Shown piece after piece: positions 1 to 11,000 of a DNA stretch of 64,000 nucleotides (positions are counted from its first letter, which is position 1; each line of letters opens with the position of its first letter). A model generated the notes under the pieces. It had not been told where the DNA came from. It did not search any database and saw nothing but the letters and a program-made list of their open reading frames with translations. The stretch comes from Aplectana chamaeleonis (taxonomy: Eukaryota; Nematoda; Chromadorea; Rhabditida; Cosmocercidae): NCBI GenBank assembly GCA_029168955.1, contig JAPDOI010001345.1, positions 1-64,000 on the forward strand, given 5' to 3'. Position numbers and translations under genes: made by a program.

Positions 1-3000
1 AATGGCTTTCTTATACTTCTCTCTCTCTCACGAGGTTTAGCACTCTCCACGACGGGTGATTTGGTTTAACTATATAATGTTAATGCCGGAATCGCTGGGC
101 CTGGAGCTGACAGTGCTCCTTCACTGGTAATAGACGGGTCTCAGCATGCAGGTGCTCGATTGGGAACTCCTTGCACATCCGGTGGCGATACGGAAAAACA
201 GCATTTTTGTACTCTTTGCATCTTTGTCCAGGAGTATTCGGAGACGAGATGCTGCACAAACCGGTGTGGCGTACTCCCAGGGCAGGGCGGGAAGAATTTG
301 CCTCATACGTTGTGAGTATGAGACTCGCTTACTGCCACCCCACGAAATTACCGCCCAGGAGCTCTGAGAACGTTGAAGCTCAGCTTGCCCCAACGATTGC
401 CTGCTTCTGGTCAGTATTCTTATGAAACTTGAGTGACCCGGATTCGAGCACAAGACCGAGCAGCTTTGGAAAGCGAGCAGCGGGCAAACGATTCTCCGTC
501 CACACGACATCCGGATGAGCGCTGTGCTCAGAATGGGTCCGTCGTGAGGAACGGACACTGACGACTTGGCTGCAGAGATCTTCAGCATCTTGCGGTCGGA
601 AAAGCTCTTCCAGTGTAATCAGGTACTCGTTGCTCTTATTGGAACGGCTACCTGTAAGTCCCGATCTCGACACATGATTGTTAAGTCTCATCAAGCACCT
701 ACCCGACGAGCCCGCCGAGTGATGTCCTGTGGAGGCTCACGCATATCTTCGAGGTACAGACTGAAGAGAGGGCTGGCGATAAGAACCCCCGCCCTGAGGG
801 ACTCCAGCTGCCATAGGAATACTGTTGGAGACATGATTCTGAAACACTGACTCTTTGCCCGCCGACCTTTAATAAAGGCCGAATATCCAGCCGCTTCTGC
901 CAAGATGGTATTGACGACTTGACATGTATGTTGCTTGACAGGACTCTCAAGAGTTAACCGTATCAAATGCCTTGTGGTGAGATCCAGCACCAACAGCTTC
1001 AGTTCTCAATGGCTTGTTAAAGTTGAACCCGTCTTGATCCCGTCGATAGCCTAGCTGGTAATTTCTAGCAATGCCTTAGTTGTGGAATGTAGCCTTCTGA
1101 ACCCATGTTGAAACAACTGCTTCTCGTTGTGCTCCGCTAAATCAACTTGACAATGAGCTTTCAGCCACCTTGGCGAAAGGTGACATCAAGCTAATGGGAC
1201 GATATCCCTTTAATGATGACTGAGGTTTGCCAGGCTTGGGCAAGCAGGGATAACGTTGGCTGTCTTCCAGTTTTGCGGAATAGTGGAAGAAGCTGAACGA
1301 AGTGTTAATCCATATCAACGATGAGCGGCTGAGATCTCAGTCGGGAGTTTCTTCAGTACAACCCAGGACAAATGCCAAGTCCGGACCAAACAGCTTTGGA
1401 GTTGCGCGCGCTGTCCATTCATAAACTTCTCTACTTGCGCCACAGTGCTTTACGCGTCGGCCGTGCTCATGAGCGGGAGACGGCACAGCTCTCTTACTGT
1501 CACTCTATTTTGCGGACCTCTTTGCCTTGTACTCGTAGCAAAGAAACTTTTTTACCGAGAGAATAGGCGGTTTCCTTTCCTGACTTGAAAACATTATTAC
1601 CGAACTCAATAGTGGAGATGGTGGCTGGCAATCTCTTTCCCGATAGTTTCCGAAGCACCTTCCAAGTAGCTCCACTGTCCGTCTTGAAATTCAACTGTTC
1701 TGTGAATTTTTTCCCACTGTTCTTGTGCTGGTCGAGATCTTTTTGATCTCACCATCCAGCTGAGTGTTTACGACAGGGTCTAGATGGTCAACTGCTCATT
1801 CTGTAGCATCTACTAGTCCTGATTTTCTGAAGAATTTTCTCTGGTGAGCGTTTGGATTGAACGTCTTAACTCGACCAACAGAGGATAGCCGCCTTCATGG
1901 CCCTGCAGATTGCATCAGATAAGTGATGCTCCTTCTGGTACACATTGCCATTCCACGGGTAATCAGCCGATAGGCGTAGCGCAACCTCACTGAACAGGCA
2001 CCAGTCTGCTTGGCCTAAATTAAGATAAGAACGTTGACGAATACCAGAATAAGGAGCAAGAGAATTAGAGAGATCGATGTGCACAAAGACTGGAACATGA
2101 TCACTAGACAATGTTGTTGAGGTAGATCATGAGCAAGCGTTGGAAAGGTTGGAAGAGACAAGAGTTATGTCTGGGCTAGAAGATCGGCCGTTGGCAGGGA
2201 GACGAGTGGGCTTATCATCGTTTAAAGGCATCGTCCACGATGAAAACCGAATTTGGGTTTATGCGTTCATTCGGACTAGTGGGCCATGACAATGTCACTC
2301 AGAAAGTTTGGAGTTACAAAACCGTCTCTGAGTGGAGGTTCGCTTACCTCAAAATGGCTTCCTGGGTTTGGGGGGCCGGCCTTGGGGTCGATCCGTTGTT
2401 ACAAGGAACAAAAACTCTTAAGGGTTGCCGACGGCGGGCGTGCCTTGACGCGTCGTGAGGGCTGCAATACACCACGCCAATCGAGCTTCGAATTCGGCAT
2501 CGATCGAAAGCAGCCGGCGGCAGTGGACGCAAACGAGGTGGGTAGCCCATTTAAATTTCGCTGAAGTCGTAGTTGAGCTTTGGCATCCTCGATATGGTGC
2601 TTCCAACGCTGCGCCAAGGAACGAAGCGTAAGACTGTTCCTTGCATTCTCTGCGCAACTATCGACATTAGTTGATGCCGGCGCGAAAATTCAAATTTGCT
2701 ATGAGACTTTTCCAAAAATGGGTTTTTCTCAAAAAGTTGCCGTTTTTGAGGGGGCGTTTTGCTACCGTTAGTCACTATAGGGATAGTACAACACGAAAAC
2801 ATCAAAAACCCAAATATGGTTTTCATCGTGTACGATGCCTTTAAGATGACCAGATCGCACTCCTCAGCCCATTCTTCGACTTCTTCTCCTCTAGCATCAG
2901 AACCAAGGGACGAGCCGCAGGTGTGGGCATTAAAGTCGCCCGCGAAAACAACTGATGATGAGAGGGAATAATCGTTCAGTTGTTTGAGAAGAGGAATGGG

Positions 3001-3180
3001 ATTGTAGGAGGAGGGGCATGAGGTGGTAGGGGGAATATAGATGTTGAACAGAAAAAGGCGAGTTTTAAGGGGGAGATGGATTAAGTAAGCCGCTATTGGG
3101 GCTAGATCAAGTTTCCCACGGAAGTTATGATTACCACTGATTTAGCCTTGCCGGAAAGCCCCAGTGTACAATATTTGAGT
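1..3180 (-). mobile_element. Jockey-like non-LTR retrotransposon (LINE), degraded, runs off the left edge
   Basis: Read on the minus strand, 3100-2845 encodes an apurinic-type endonuclease segment with FNIYIPP and VVFAGDFNAHTCG. It continues after a MITE (2226-2840) with RSSSPDITLVS and SSDHVPVFVHID (2200-1866), which are the C-terminal endonuclease motifs. Reverse transcriptase pieces follow: QHGFRRLHSTT near 1110, a SPLFSLYLED region near 760-850, and RIATGCARSS near 200, typical of jockey-like RT C-termini. Frameshifts and stops are scattered through it, so it is a relic. The nucleotide sequence of the first 100 bases resembles the minus-strand LINE at 23.2-23.35 kb, so the two belong to related families. 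The clade call (jockey/CR1-like rather than RTE) is by motif only. Confidence 0.8.
2226..2840. mobile_element. TTAA-flanked MITE inside the LINE endonuclease
   Basis: Terminal inverted repeats begin AGGCATCGTCCACGATGAAA and end TTTCATCGTGTACGATGCCT. TTAA duplications lie at 2222-2225 and 2841-2844. Removing the element and one TTAA joins the LINE endonuclease frame as CDLVIL-NDDKPTRL, which is direct evidence for the exact boundaries. I see no transposase in it, so it is non-autonomous. Confidence 0.88.
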
Positions 3181-4680
3181 TTACAAAGTCGAAACATACG
3201 TAGCCTTTGTCATCAAACCGCAAAATAGGCCGTTCCAAAAGTACCGATGCTTTTCTGAAAATGGGAAGGCAATGCTGACTTTCTCGAAAGGGATCTTTGC
3301 CAAAGTGTCGTGTGAGCAGGGAGAGGCAACTAGATCTAGCGAGTCCAATCTTACGTAAAGAGTCAATTGGGTGTGACCAACCCGGGAATCAAAAAAAAAA
3401 TCAAAAAATAACCCGAGAGCAACTCTGTCGTTCTTCCAGGGAAGCCAGCAGACACTAGTTGTCGCGACGGCAGCCGGTCCCCTCCTAAGTCTGCTTGTCC
3501 ATCCCGCAGCATTGGTTGTCTCAGGAGGAGAACCAGCCGCAAGCCCAAACACAAACGCAACAGAGGACTTACGCTGCGCCCCTAGCTTAAGCCTGCCACG
3601 CGGTAGAATATGTAGTATTTTACAATGTTTCACATGGGTTAGGCCCTACAGCCTCTGACCACGCCCACACTGGGTTAACGCCTCACCGGCACACAGAAGA
3701 ACAGATTCGCCACCGTACACCAAATCGTACAGTCCGCTATATACGCGGTTATGATGCGATAGTCAACAAATACAGTGTTTACACAATACCATACTTTTGT
3801 ACAGAACAAAACACCTTTCGATGTAACTTCTTTACGTGACCTGAAACAAACATTAAAACACGCAGTCAGACCACTTCTCCCGTGGGACGCAGACCTTGCC
3901 CAGTTAGCTACGATGGGGGCGTTTAACCAGCAACGATCCCCGTTCATAGCGAGGCGTGCGAGCAGGCGTGTGTCAAGCACTCGTAGAGGTCAAGCCAGAG
4001 GAAACGGGGTTTACCTGAGATGTTTGTCGTCGTTGGCAGGAGTCTTTGTTGATTGAGGCAGCTGAAGCTCTTCTTCCATCGACCCCGCACGTCCACTCGA
4101 CCATCAGGCATTGACAGGAGCTGGAGCTGTAAGCATGTCGCCACTGCATCGGAGAACCATCGGACAGGAGAACTCGAGAGCAGCCACCGCACGTCGTCGT
4201 CGTCGCACACCAGGGGTGCGTTCCAAGAAGATTTCCACGGGAGGAAATCATATTTGATAGTGATACCAACCAATGATAGTTTATGAGGCCACCTAAAATG
4301 AACATGTCTTGCGGCCTATCATTCGTCATATCTTATCAGACCCATTTTTCCTCCCATGCAAGACTTCTCGGAACGCACCCCAGAACGGGCAAGCCCGGTG
4401 TAATCTACAGGTGGGGGCGCACCGAGCTGTTTACGATTAGCGGCATACGGTACTCGTGGCGGGACCAGGCGCCGAGAGGCTGGGGGCGGCTTTTAAGGAA
4501 ATCAGTGGTACGGAAGTCACGACATTAGTGCTATTCTAAGGAAAATAGCAATTTGAGGAGGACCACCAGTGGGATTCCATTCGACTTTTCGACTTTTGAA
4601 ATTAAGAGTGCGGTCTGGAACAACGGTCGACATGAGAAAAACATTGTTCGTTCTCGTCTCCGACTCCTGTGATGCACCTT
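3181..4680. other. Unassigned stretch between LINE relic and coiled-coil-like relic
   Basis: The part nearest 3181 may still belong to the 5' end of the minus-strand LINE. Two open frames exist, 150 aa on the minus strand (3181-3633) and 93 aa on the plus strand (3775-4056), but neither shows a motif I recognise. No tRNA, terminal repeat or clear exon was found. Confidence 0.4.
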
Positions 4681-4910
4681 CTGCTGACTCACACGAAGGA
4701 GCTCGAGTGCCACACACCACGAAGATCAGGGGACATTCGTTCCAAGCGGGCACAGTTCGCTGTGGCCATGCTGGATCATTTAAATGAAGAAACAGTGTTT
4801 GGATGAAATTCTCTTCGAAGCAGATTGTCCTCGCTCAAACGAGATTTTCTTTCGAACACTGAATCTTCTTTAAAAGTGCTCCGGGGCATGGGCACAGGAA
4901 ATAGTGTCCG
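4680..4910 (+). other. Possible decayed coding segment, similar to 33255-33450
   Basis: The plus strand reads MLDHLNEETVFG, a stop, then NSLRSRLSSLKRDFL, a coiled-coil-like segment. A diverged copy lies at 33255-33450 (NSRLKKGSLLIKELHS), just before the f exon of copy C. The second copy suggests these could be old exons or a shared dispersed repeat. No splice frame could be established. Confidence 0.3.
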
Positions 4911-5339
4911 CCTGGAACAACTCTGTCGTCATGATCTTAGCAGTGCATAGCACTCGAGCTCCGGTTGAGTTAGTAAATTGCGCATCAGGTCGGAATGTTT
5001 GTTTCTGTCCATTGCCGCGTTAGACCGCAATCTCAGTGGCAGAAGTCGGAAAATTGCTTGGAATTCTTTTGTCGTCTTCTTCGAGTTGCATGCAAATCGA
5101 CCTATACCGCATTGCTGTCTGCGCAACCGGCTTCTCCGGTCCTCCAAAATTTAGCTGCTCTCCTTAAAAATCAGAAAAGCACTGATGTCTGTCAGCTTTC
5201 CTCGAAGAATGACGAAGTTGCTCACCGATTTCCAGGTTGGTCATACCCACTCGACTCACCACATGTAATTGAACTCGCTAGGTCTAGGTGCCTCTCCCTA
5301 CTCACAAAACACTTGAGTCAAAGCACCGCTCTGAGAAAA

Positions 5340-5560
5340 CTAGTGTTTTCCTCCTATTTTCGAATAAACGTCTATAATTTTGCGGCCAATTTTGCGGTCT
5401 GATGTGAAAATTTACTTACTTTTTGACTCTGACGACTATGAAATAATCTACATTGGAGTTTTCCGGCAGGGCAAGTTCAGTGGCTTGATCATAACTTCCG
5501 TGGAAAATTTGATCAGCCCCTCCGGTAACTTGGCTCATATCGTAATGCTCGAAGAAAGTA
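5340..5560 (+). repeat. Diverged repeat shared in inverted orientation with about 3095-3250
   Basis: The stretch around TTCCGGCAGGGCAAG and ATCATAACTTCCGTGG (5460-5510) matches the reverse complement of about 3105-3165, which lies upstream of the LINE endonuclease. It encodes GKFSGLIITSVENLI here and GKAKSVVIITSVGNLI there. It may be a second 5' fragment of the same LINE family. The surrounding frames at 4995-5658 are otherwise unrecognised. Confidence 0.4.
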
Positions 5561-5985
5561 TTGTGAAGAAGTGTTTACAAACGACGCTGAACCCAAGCCT
5601 TCAAGAAGGATTTAGATGTATTTGGCAGCAAAAAGGAACAATGGTACGTCACCTCTAAGCAGACTTGATTCGCATCCGGTTGTGGGCGAGTCCTCATACG
5701 AGGAAAGCTATACCAGCGGTCTGGAGGAGATCGTCACAAGATACTGGTTCGTTATGCTCAACTTATGTGCTTTCGTCTCTAGGTAATGCCATGTGGTCGT
5801 CAGCATGTGGTGCTCACGCCTACCCGCATTATAATAATCATCTGATAGTTCGATAGCCTCGCACAAAACTGAGTGGAAAATATGACACGTTCACATTTCG
5901 AGAACAGATTCGCGTTTTTCTAACCTTCAAAAAAGATTGATTCTGATTGTCATTTTAATTTCAGTAGTGAAAATGCAAAAGCTAA

Positions 5986-6058
5986 GGTCCCGGGAGATTT
6001 GGAACCAGCTCGTCGCAGGATTCAGAGTCCTGAGTGCTAACCGCTACACCACTGGACC
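5986..6058 (-). tRNA. tRNA-Gln(CUG)-like sequence, probably a pseudogene
   Basis: On the minus strand the D arm (GTGTAGCGGTTAGCAC), the anticodon stem-loop AGGACTCTGAATCCT with anticodon CTG, and the acceptor pairing GGTCC/GGACC are all present. The T arm is disturbed by extra bases, so it may not fold. It is one of two copies in a tandem repeat. Confidence 0.6.
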
Positions 6059-6425
6059 GGCGAGCATGATGCGCACGTCAACAAATACCCGTGCACCCAC
6101 TTTGATGAGTGCCATGTGTGAGAGCTGCGTGCGTAGTGCTCGTCTTCATCAAAACTATCGAAATAATCATCTCTGATAGTTCAATAGCCTCACGCAAAAA
6201 CTGAGTGGAAAATATGACACGTTCCAATGCCATGTGGTCGTCAGCATGTGGTGCTCACGCCTACCCGCATCATAATAATCATCTGATAGTTCGATAGCCT
6301 CGCAAAAACTGAGTGGAAGGAAATATGACACGTTCACATTTTCGAGACAGATTCGCGTTTTCCTAACGCTTCAAAGATTGATTCTGATTGTCATTTAATT
6401 TCAGTAGTGAAAATGCAAAAGCTAA

Positions 6426-6493
6426 GGTCCAGGAGATTTGAACTCCGTCGCAGGATTCAGAGTCCTGAGTGCTAACCGCTACACCACGGGACC
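6426..6493 (-). tRNA. tRNA-Gln(CUG)-like sequence, second copy, probably a pseudogene
   Basis: The D and anticodon arms match the copy at 5986-6058. The T arm here is good (GGAG, loop TTCAAAT, CTCC), but the variable/T-arm junction and the 3' acceptor strand have lost bases, leaving about 68 nt. Confidence 0.6.
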
Positions 6494-6708
6494 GGCGAGC
6501 ATGATGCGCCGTCCAACAAATACCCGTGCACCACTTTGATGAGTGCCATGTTGAGAGCTGCGTGTGTGGTGCTCGTCTTCATCAAAACTATCGAAATAAT
6601 CATCTGCTAGTTCAATAGCCTCGCAAAAACTGAGTGGAAAATATGACACGTTCCAATGCCATGTGGTCGTCAGCATGTGGTGCTCACGCCTACGCGCATT
6701 ATAACTGG

Positions 6709-7506
6709 GCACAATAGCTAGGATTGTATTGGGCTATAAGTTTTGCCTGAGAAAATCACAGAGACCCATGCTGTCACGATCCTGGTACCCCAGGCTCAGC
6801 CCTATTCTTAAGCATCAGCTTGAACGCAAGGTATTTTCAAGTGTGAAATGGTTTATAGAACCATCTGCCGATGAGGACTTTCAGGCCATATCTCCTAAAA
6901 GTGCTAGAATGGCTAGGCAGTGTGTCTTCTAGACTGTCAATTGTTGGAGGCAGTCAACACCTTTCAACTTATGCCAGCGAAGAAAAGGAAAATAATTTAG
7001 ACACGAAATATGCATTGGCTACTAACTGGGTTGAGGAGCTCCAACGAAGTCGCTTGTGATTGACTGTTAACTGAGACAGTGGAAGAAAGCAGGAGCTCAG
7101 GTGGAACGGTCGTGTGCACTACTGATTTCTTTATCGACGATGGAGGGCTATTCTCGACGTTCTCATTGAATGATCATTCTTCTCCAAAAGTTCACTCCCG
7201 TGCATCTGGGAGTGAGCATTAAGAGGAAAATGTTCCTTATATTTGATTGGAAATACTGTCTTTGTTGAAACGAAATCCCGGTCGGCAGTCAACTGTCGCT
7301 AGGCGCGTAGCTGGAAAGATGATCGCGCTAGAGCGCACCGGATTCCGAGACGGTTAATCGTTGTCGGACCAAAGGTTTTCTTTGAGCTGGGTTGAAATGA
7401 GATTGCAGCGCGTCACCCAAGCTACCATTTGTGTACCTTTGACGGTGAAGTCGTGATCAGCTCAAAGTCGAATAGTGGCTGCCCATCTATTAATGAAAAT
7501 TTCCAG
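6709..7506. other. 5' flank of copy A, expected first exons not found
   Basis: Copies B and D begin with an M..MECPxC exon and a YRCNR/YRCSR exon. I could not find either here. A weak candidate at 6975-7055 reads TNWVEELQRSR, loosely like the W-rich start of the e exon, but lacks the YRC ending. Copy A may therefore be 5' truncated. Confidence 0.35.
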
Positions 7507-8016
7507 AATGTGCAGCGATCGTGGTATTCCTCTCACGGGAGTCGAGGTATTGAAAGCGCCGAAATCTGTTCATCATTGCACTGCATTCTTAACGGTGAGC
7601 CAGCTTTGCAATAATATAGCTTGCCAGAGATTTCTGCTTAATACATTTAGGAAACCACATCAGGGAAGGGCGCTGTGGACGTGAGCTACTGCTTTTGGCA
7701 CGTTGGTCACGATCTTGATCCTAGTTTACTTCCACCGCCGGCAGCACACGACATGCTCTACTCCGACGCCAACGTGTCTGTCGATGAGACGTTTGCGGAG
7801 TATGCCGACGTCAACCACTCCATTGCTGGTCCTGTCTCAGAAAATCTCGTGTCTCCCGAAAGACAGATGAGAGCTGTAGATAAAGAGCAGAAATGCCCGT
7901 TGTGCCCGTCGATAGTGAAAAATCAGGAAGAACTGGTCCGTCATTGTGGCTCCAAGCATGCACCTAAGAACCGCGGTGTTGAATTCCGTGCTTTCAGATG
8001 CAAGACCGGATTTGAG
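7507..8016 (+). CDS. Copy A exons c and d (zinc-binding module 1 end plus C2H2 finger 2)
   Basis: Exon c (88 nt) ends HHCTAFLT. After a 56 bp intron, exon d (366 nt, 122 codons) begins ETTSGKGAVDVSYC and gives the HVGH ligands. A linker then leads to CPLC...HCGSKH near its end. Exon c has the same length as in copy D. Both exons are open. Confidence 0.75.
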
Positions 8017-11000
8017 GTATGGCTCGTTTATATCTTCAGATACTGGGGAGGCACGATTCGGCCACGATAGGCTTTCTAATTGAATACTTCGTCGAGCTGA
8101 AGGGAACTTTCGCACCAGCACGTGCTGCTCCGAGCACGTGGCCTGTTCGAGTGGACCACGTGACGCAGAGAGAGAAAACTCTAACCGCGCCCCCGTTTCC
8201 CTCGCAGCAGCACGTCGTATGATAGAAGCTCGTTCGCTAGGGGCGGGGTCCCACCTCTTCGATTAAAGCGGGAGCTTCCCCAACAATAATACGTTCCATG
8301 TCACGGCCCGGAGCAAGGGGTCACCCCCAGCGCAGTCCACGACATGGACATCATGCTCGCCACGGTCGACATCGAAGGAGCTTCGCTCGCTGAGGACCGT
8401 GGAAGAGATCCCTCAACGATCAAAAATCGTTCATAGAGTGACTCGGTAGACACCTTCCAGGAGCGGTTCCAAAAGGCCGACTGCGATCTCTATGGGATGA
8501 GGCCCCTTATATATGTGCTGTGCGGCTGATAAGCGCCTGATCAACTGGGGAGCGATCGATAAACGCGTCCAATCGAGAGAATCGTGGCTCATTCGTCGTC
8601 TAAACTTCATCCATCGTAGTCGAATCGAAAGCGTGTCGAGGCCGAGTGGAACGCCTATGTGTTGCAGCACGTGCTCGTCACTTCTACGGCGATTAGGCCA
8701 CGTGGCGCTAGGAAAGTACGCGGCCGTGTCGTCGTCCACAGAGCCTTGTAGTAGAATCGAAAGCCTTTCGTGGCCGAATCGGTCCCGCAGATGTCTGAGT
8801 TAGCACCTGTGCGTCTTCCTCTTGTTGTGATAAGTTTTAAGGGAGTTGTGGAAAAAAGACGGGTGTCGATAATTTTTTGTAGGCGTGGAAAGAGGAAACT
8901 GAGAAGCGTACCTCCACTAGTTGGGTAGCTGAGAGTGAGACGAAAACGAATAGCCACCAAGTGATTGGTTACCGATGCTTGTGGTATTGTCTACATATGC
9001 TACAGTGTCCATTATTATAGAACACAATTGTTACTGAAAGGGAGTATTTTCAGGTCTTGTAGGCGTAATTCCGAGGCTCTCCATGTTCCTCCCCGGTTTT
9101 GCACTTCATTCATGCAGGTTTGTGATGAGCTCTGAAATTTTTGTTCGAACGTAGTTGGAAACGAGCTATTCAGAAGTACATCACGAATGATGGAAGCATA
9201 CTTGTCAGATTCTGCCTGAAGCATGCCGGTCATAACCCTGCAAAGCGTCTACTACCCGTTCTCTCGGATGATCATCAGGATGTGATAATCGCGTATTTGG
9301 AGCAGCAATTGCCCATTGACCATATAGTTAAAACTATTCGAAAAGAGTTTCCTGATCCCGAAAGTCCACTTCATTTTATTTCTGCTGATGATGTTCGCGA
9401 ATTGGCCGCACGCAGAGGATTCGTGGTGTATCGTGGCTTTGGAAGAATGGGAACCTCGCCAGCTGAAATCAGGTTTGTTTCGTTTTGTGACCAACGAATG
9501 TATGGTGGGCGCGCATGACACAGTGCTAGGAGAAGGCATAGGATGTACATCTATTGCTTTCTAAGCGTGAATAGTTCTCCATCTATTTCATATTGATGAA
9601 TCGCTGTCAGGTAGCCGCGGTGGAGGATTGTCGAAGCGAGAACTGCCGGACCGTGGACTCATAATGAACTGTGTGAAGAGGAAAGCCTTGGTCGCGCTCT
9701 TGGACTTCGGCCGCCACCGTAATTTCTGCGATAGCCACCGACCGCGGCTGGGTGATTTAGAACACAATGCACATCGTTCCAAGAACATTGTAAACGTACT
9801 TGAGATGTTGCTAATAGAATAGTCTGGGTGCATAATTCAGGCCCCCTTCATAGCCGGCCGATAGACTGTAGCCAACCCGGTCTATAAGCATCTACATCAT
9901 GCAAATCTGTTGTAAAAACCCACTCGTTGCGGCTGGCGTGAGCACGTCTTGGTTCTCCGTGGCCGTCCCTGCCTTTACCGGGACGGCCACGGGCGTAAAC
10001 CATTGCTCACTCTGGTCGGAAAATACCCACGATGTGGCCGGTTTCAGCCAGTCTGGCCCGTTCTGCTGAAGATGTGGCCGTCCCTGTCGATATATACGCA
10101 ATATAGCCTCAGCGTGCTTTCTGCTCAAATAGTTTGAGAGAAAACGGAAATTACAGCTCACATGCTCGCATAAATGGGCTCACTTCTCATTTTGACAGTA
10201 CAGTGATTCTCATTCCGATTTCAACAAGATGGACCAATCTGTAACAGTCCAGAGGTACTTGCGGCGGTGGCGACATCGCGCTGTACGCTCGGCGTGGAGA
10301 ATATTCGGGCATGGAGCCGTAGCTCAACGGAATCGTTTCCTACCGTCGGTCTCACTAGAAACGTATTTCCGCATCTGAATGCTATCGTCTAGGCCAATGG
10401 ATGCCACTCGGTGCGCACTCCTAGGAGTCGTCTAGCAGTGCAGTGTTGTTGTGTGCGGTGGCATATGACGGTAGTATTCTTCCACACTTGATGAGAGGTG
10501 GTTACAACCGGACGCATAGAATTCTTAAACCACTGAGATTGTATTTTAAAGGCAGTGTCTACGATAAAAATCGTTTTCGAGTTTCCACCAGAAAACGAAG
10601 GTTTAGAGTCTGACTGTTTCTTCAGTGAAGAAAGAATCATGAAAAACGCTGCGAAACATCCAAAAATCAGCTCTTCTTCTTGAAAGCCACATTTCAACGA
10701 TGGATGAGTTGCGTGGGCATGGCCCTGAAGTGGACGGCGTGCGAAAATGCGCCCCAATGCTGAAACTCAGCCGCGCTCGCGCTCCAATGCTTATGTACAA
10801 GCAGACAAATTGTTCCTCGGGAAACGACCGCGAGCGGAAGAGATAGCGCGAGCGGGCTTCGGAGCCGTATGGAGCCCTTTCGGGCTCGTTTTCGTTCGTT
10901 CTTCCGACCCCGGTGCTCCAATGAGACCCTGAACTTCCGATTTCCGGCCAAAAACCGAGGACGAAGTTTATCGTGGACACTGCCTTTAAGGATCATGTGC

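Larger units (their letters stand above)
5785..6708. repeat. Tandem repeat of about 430-441 bp, 2.1 units, each unit carrying a tRNA-Gln-like sequence
   Basis: The start of the unit, AATGCCATGTGGTCGTCAGC, recurs at 5785, 6226 and 6655, giving periods of 441 and 429 bp. A sub-repeat beginning TAGTTCRATAGCCTC occurs twice in each full unit. The units differ by small indels, so the duplication is not very recent. Confidence 0.85.

Noticed and set aside
6975..7060. Exon b or e of copy A (TNWVEELQRSR)
   Set aside because: No YRC ending, no matching phase and no good donor site, so it was left out of the gene model.
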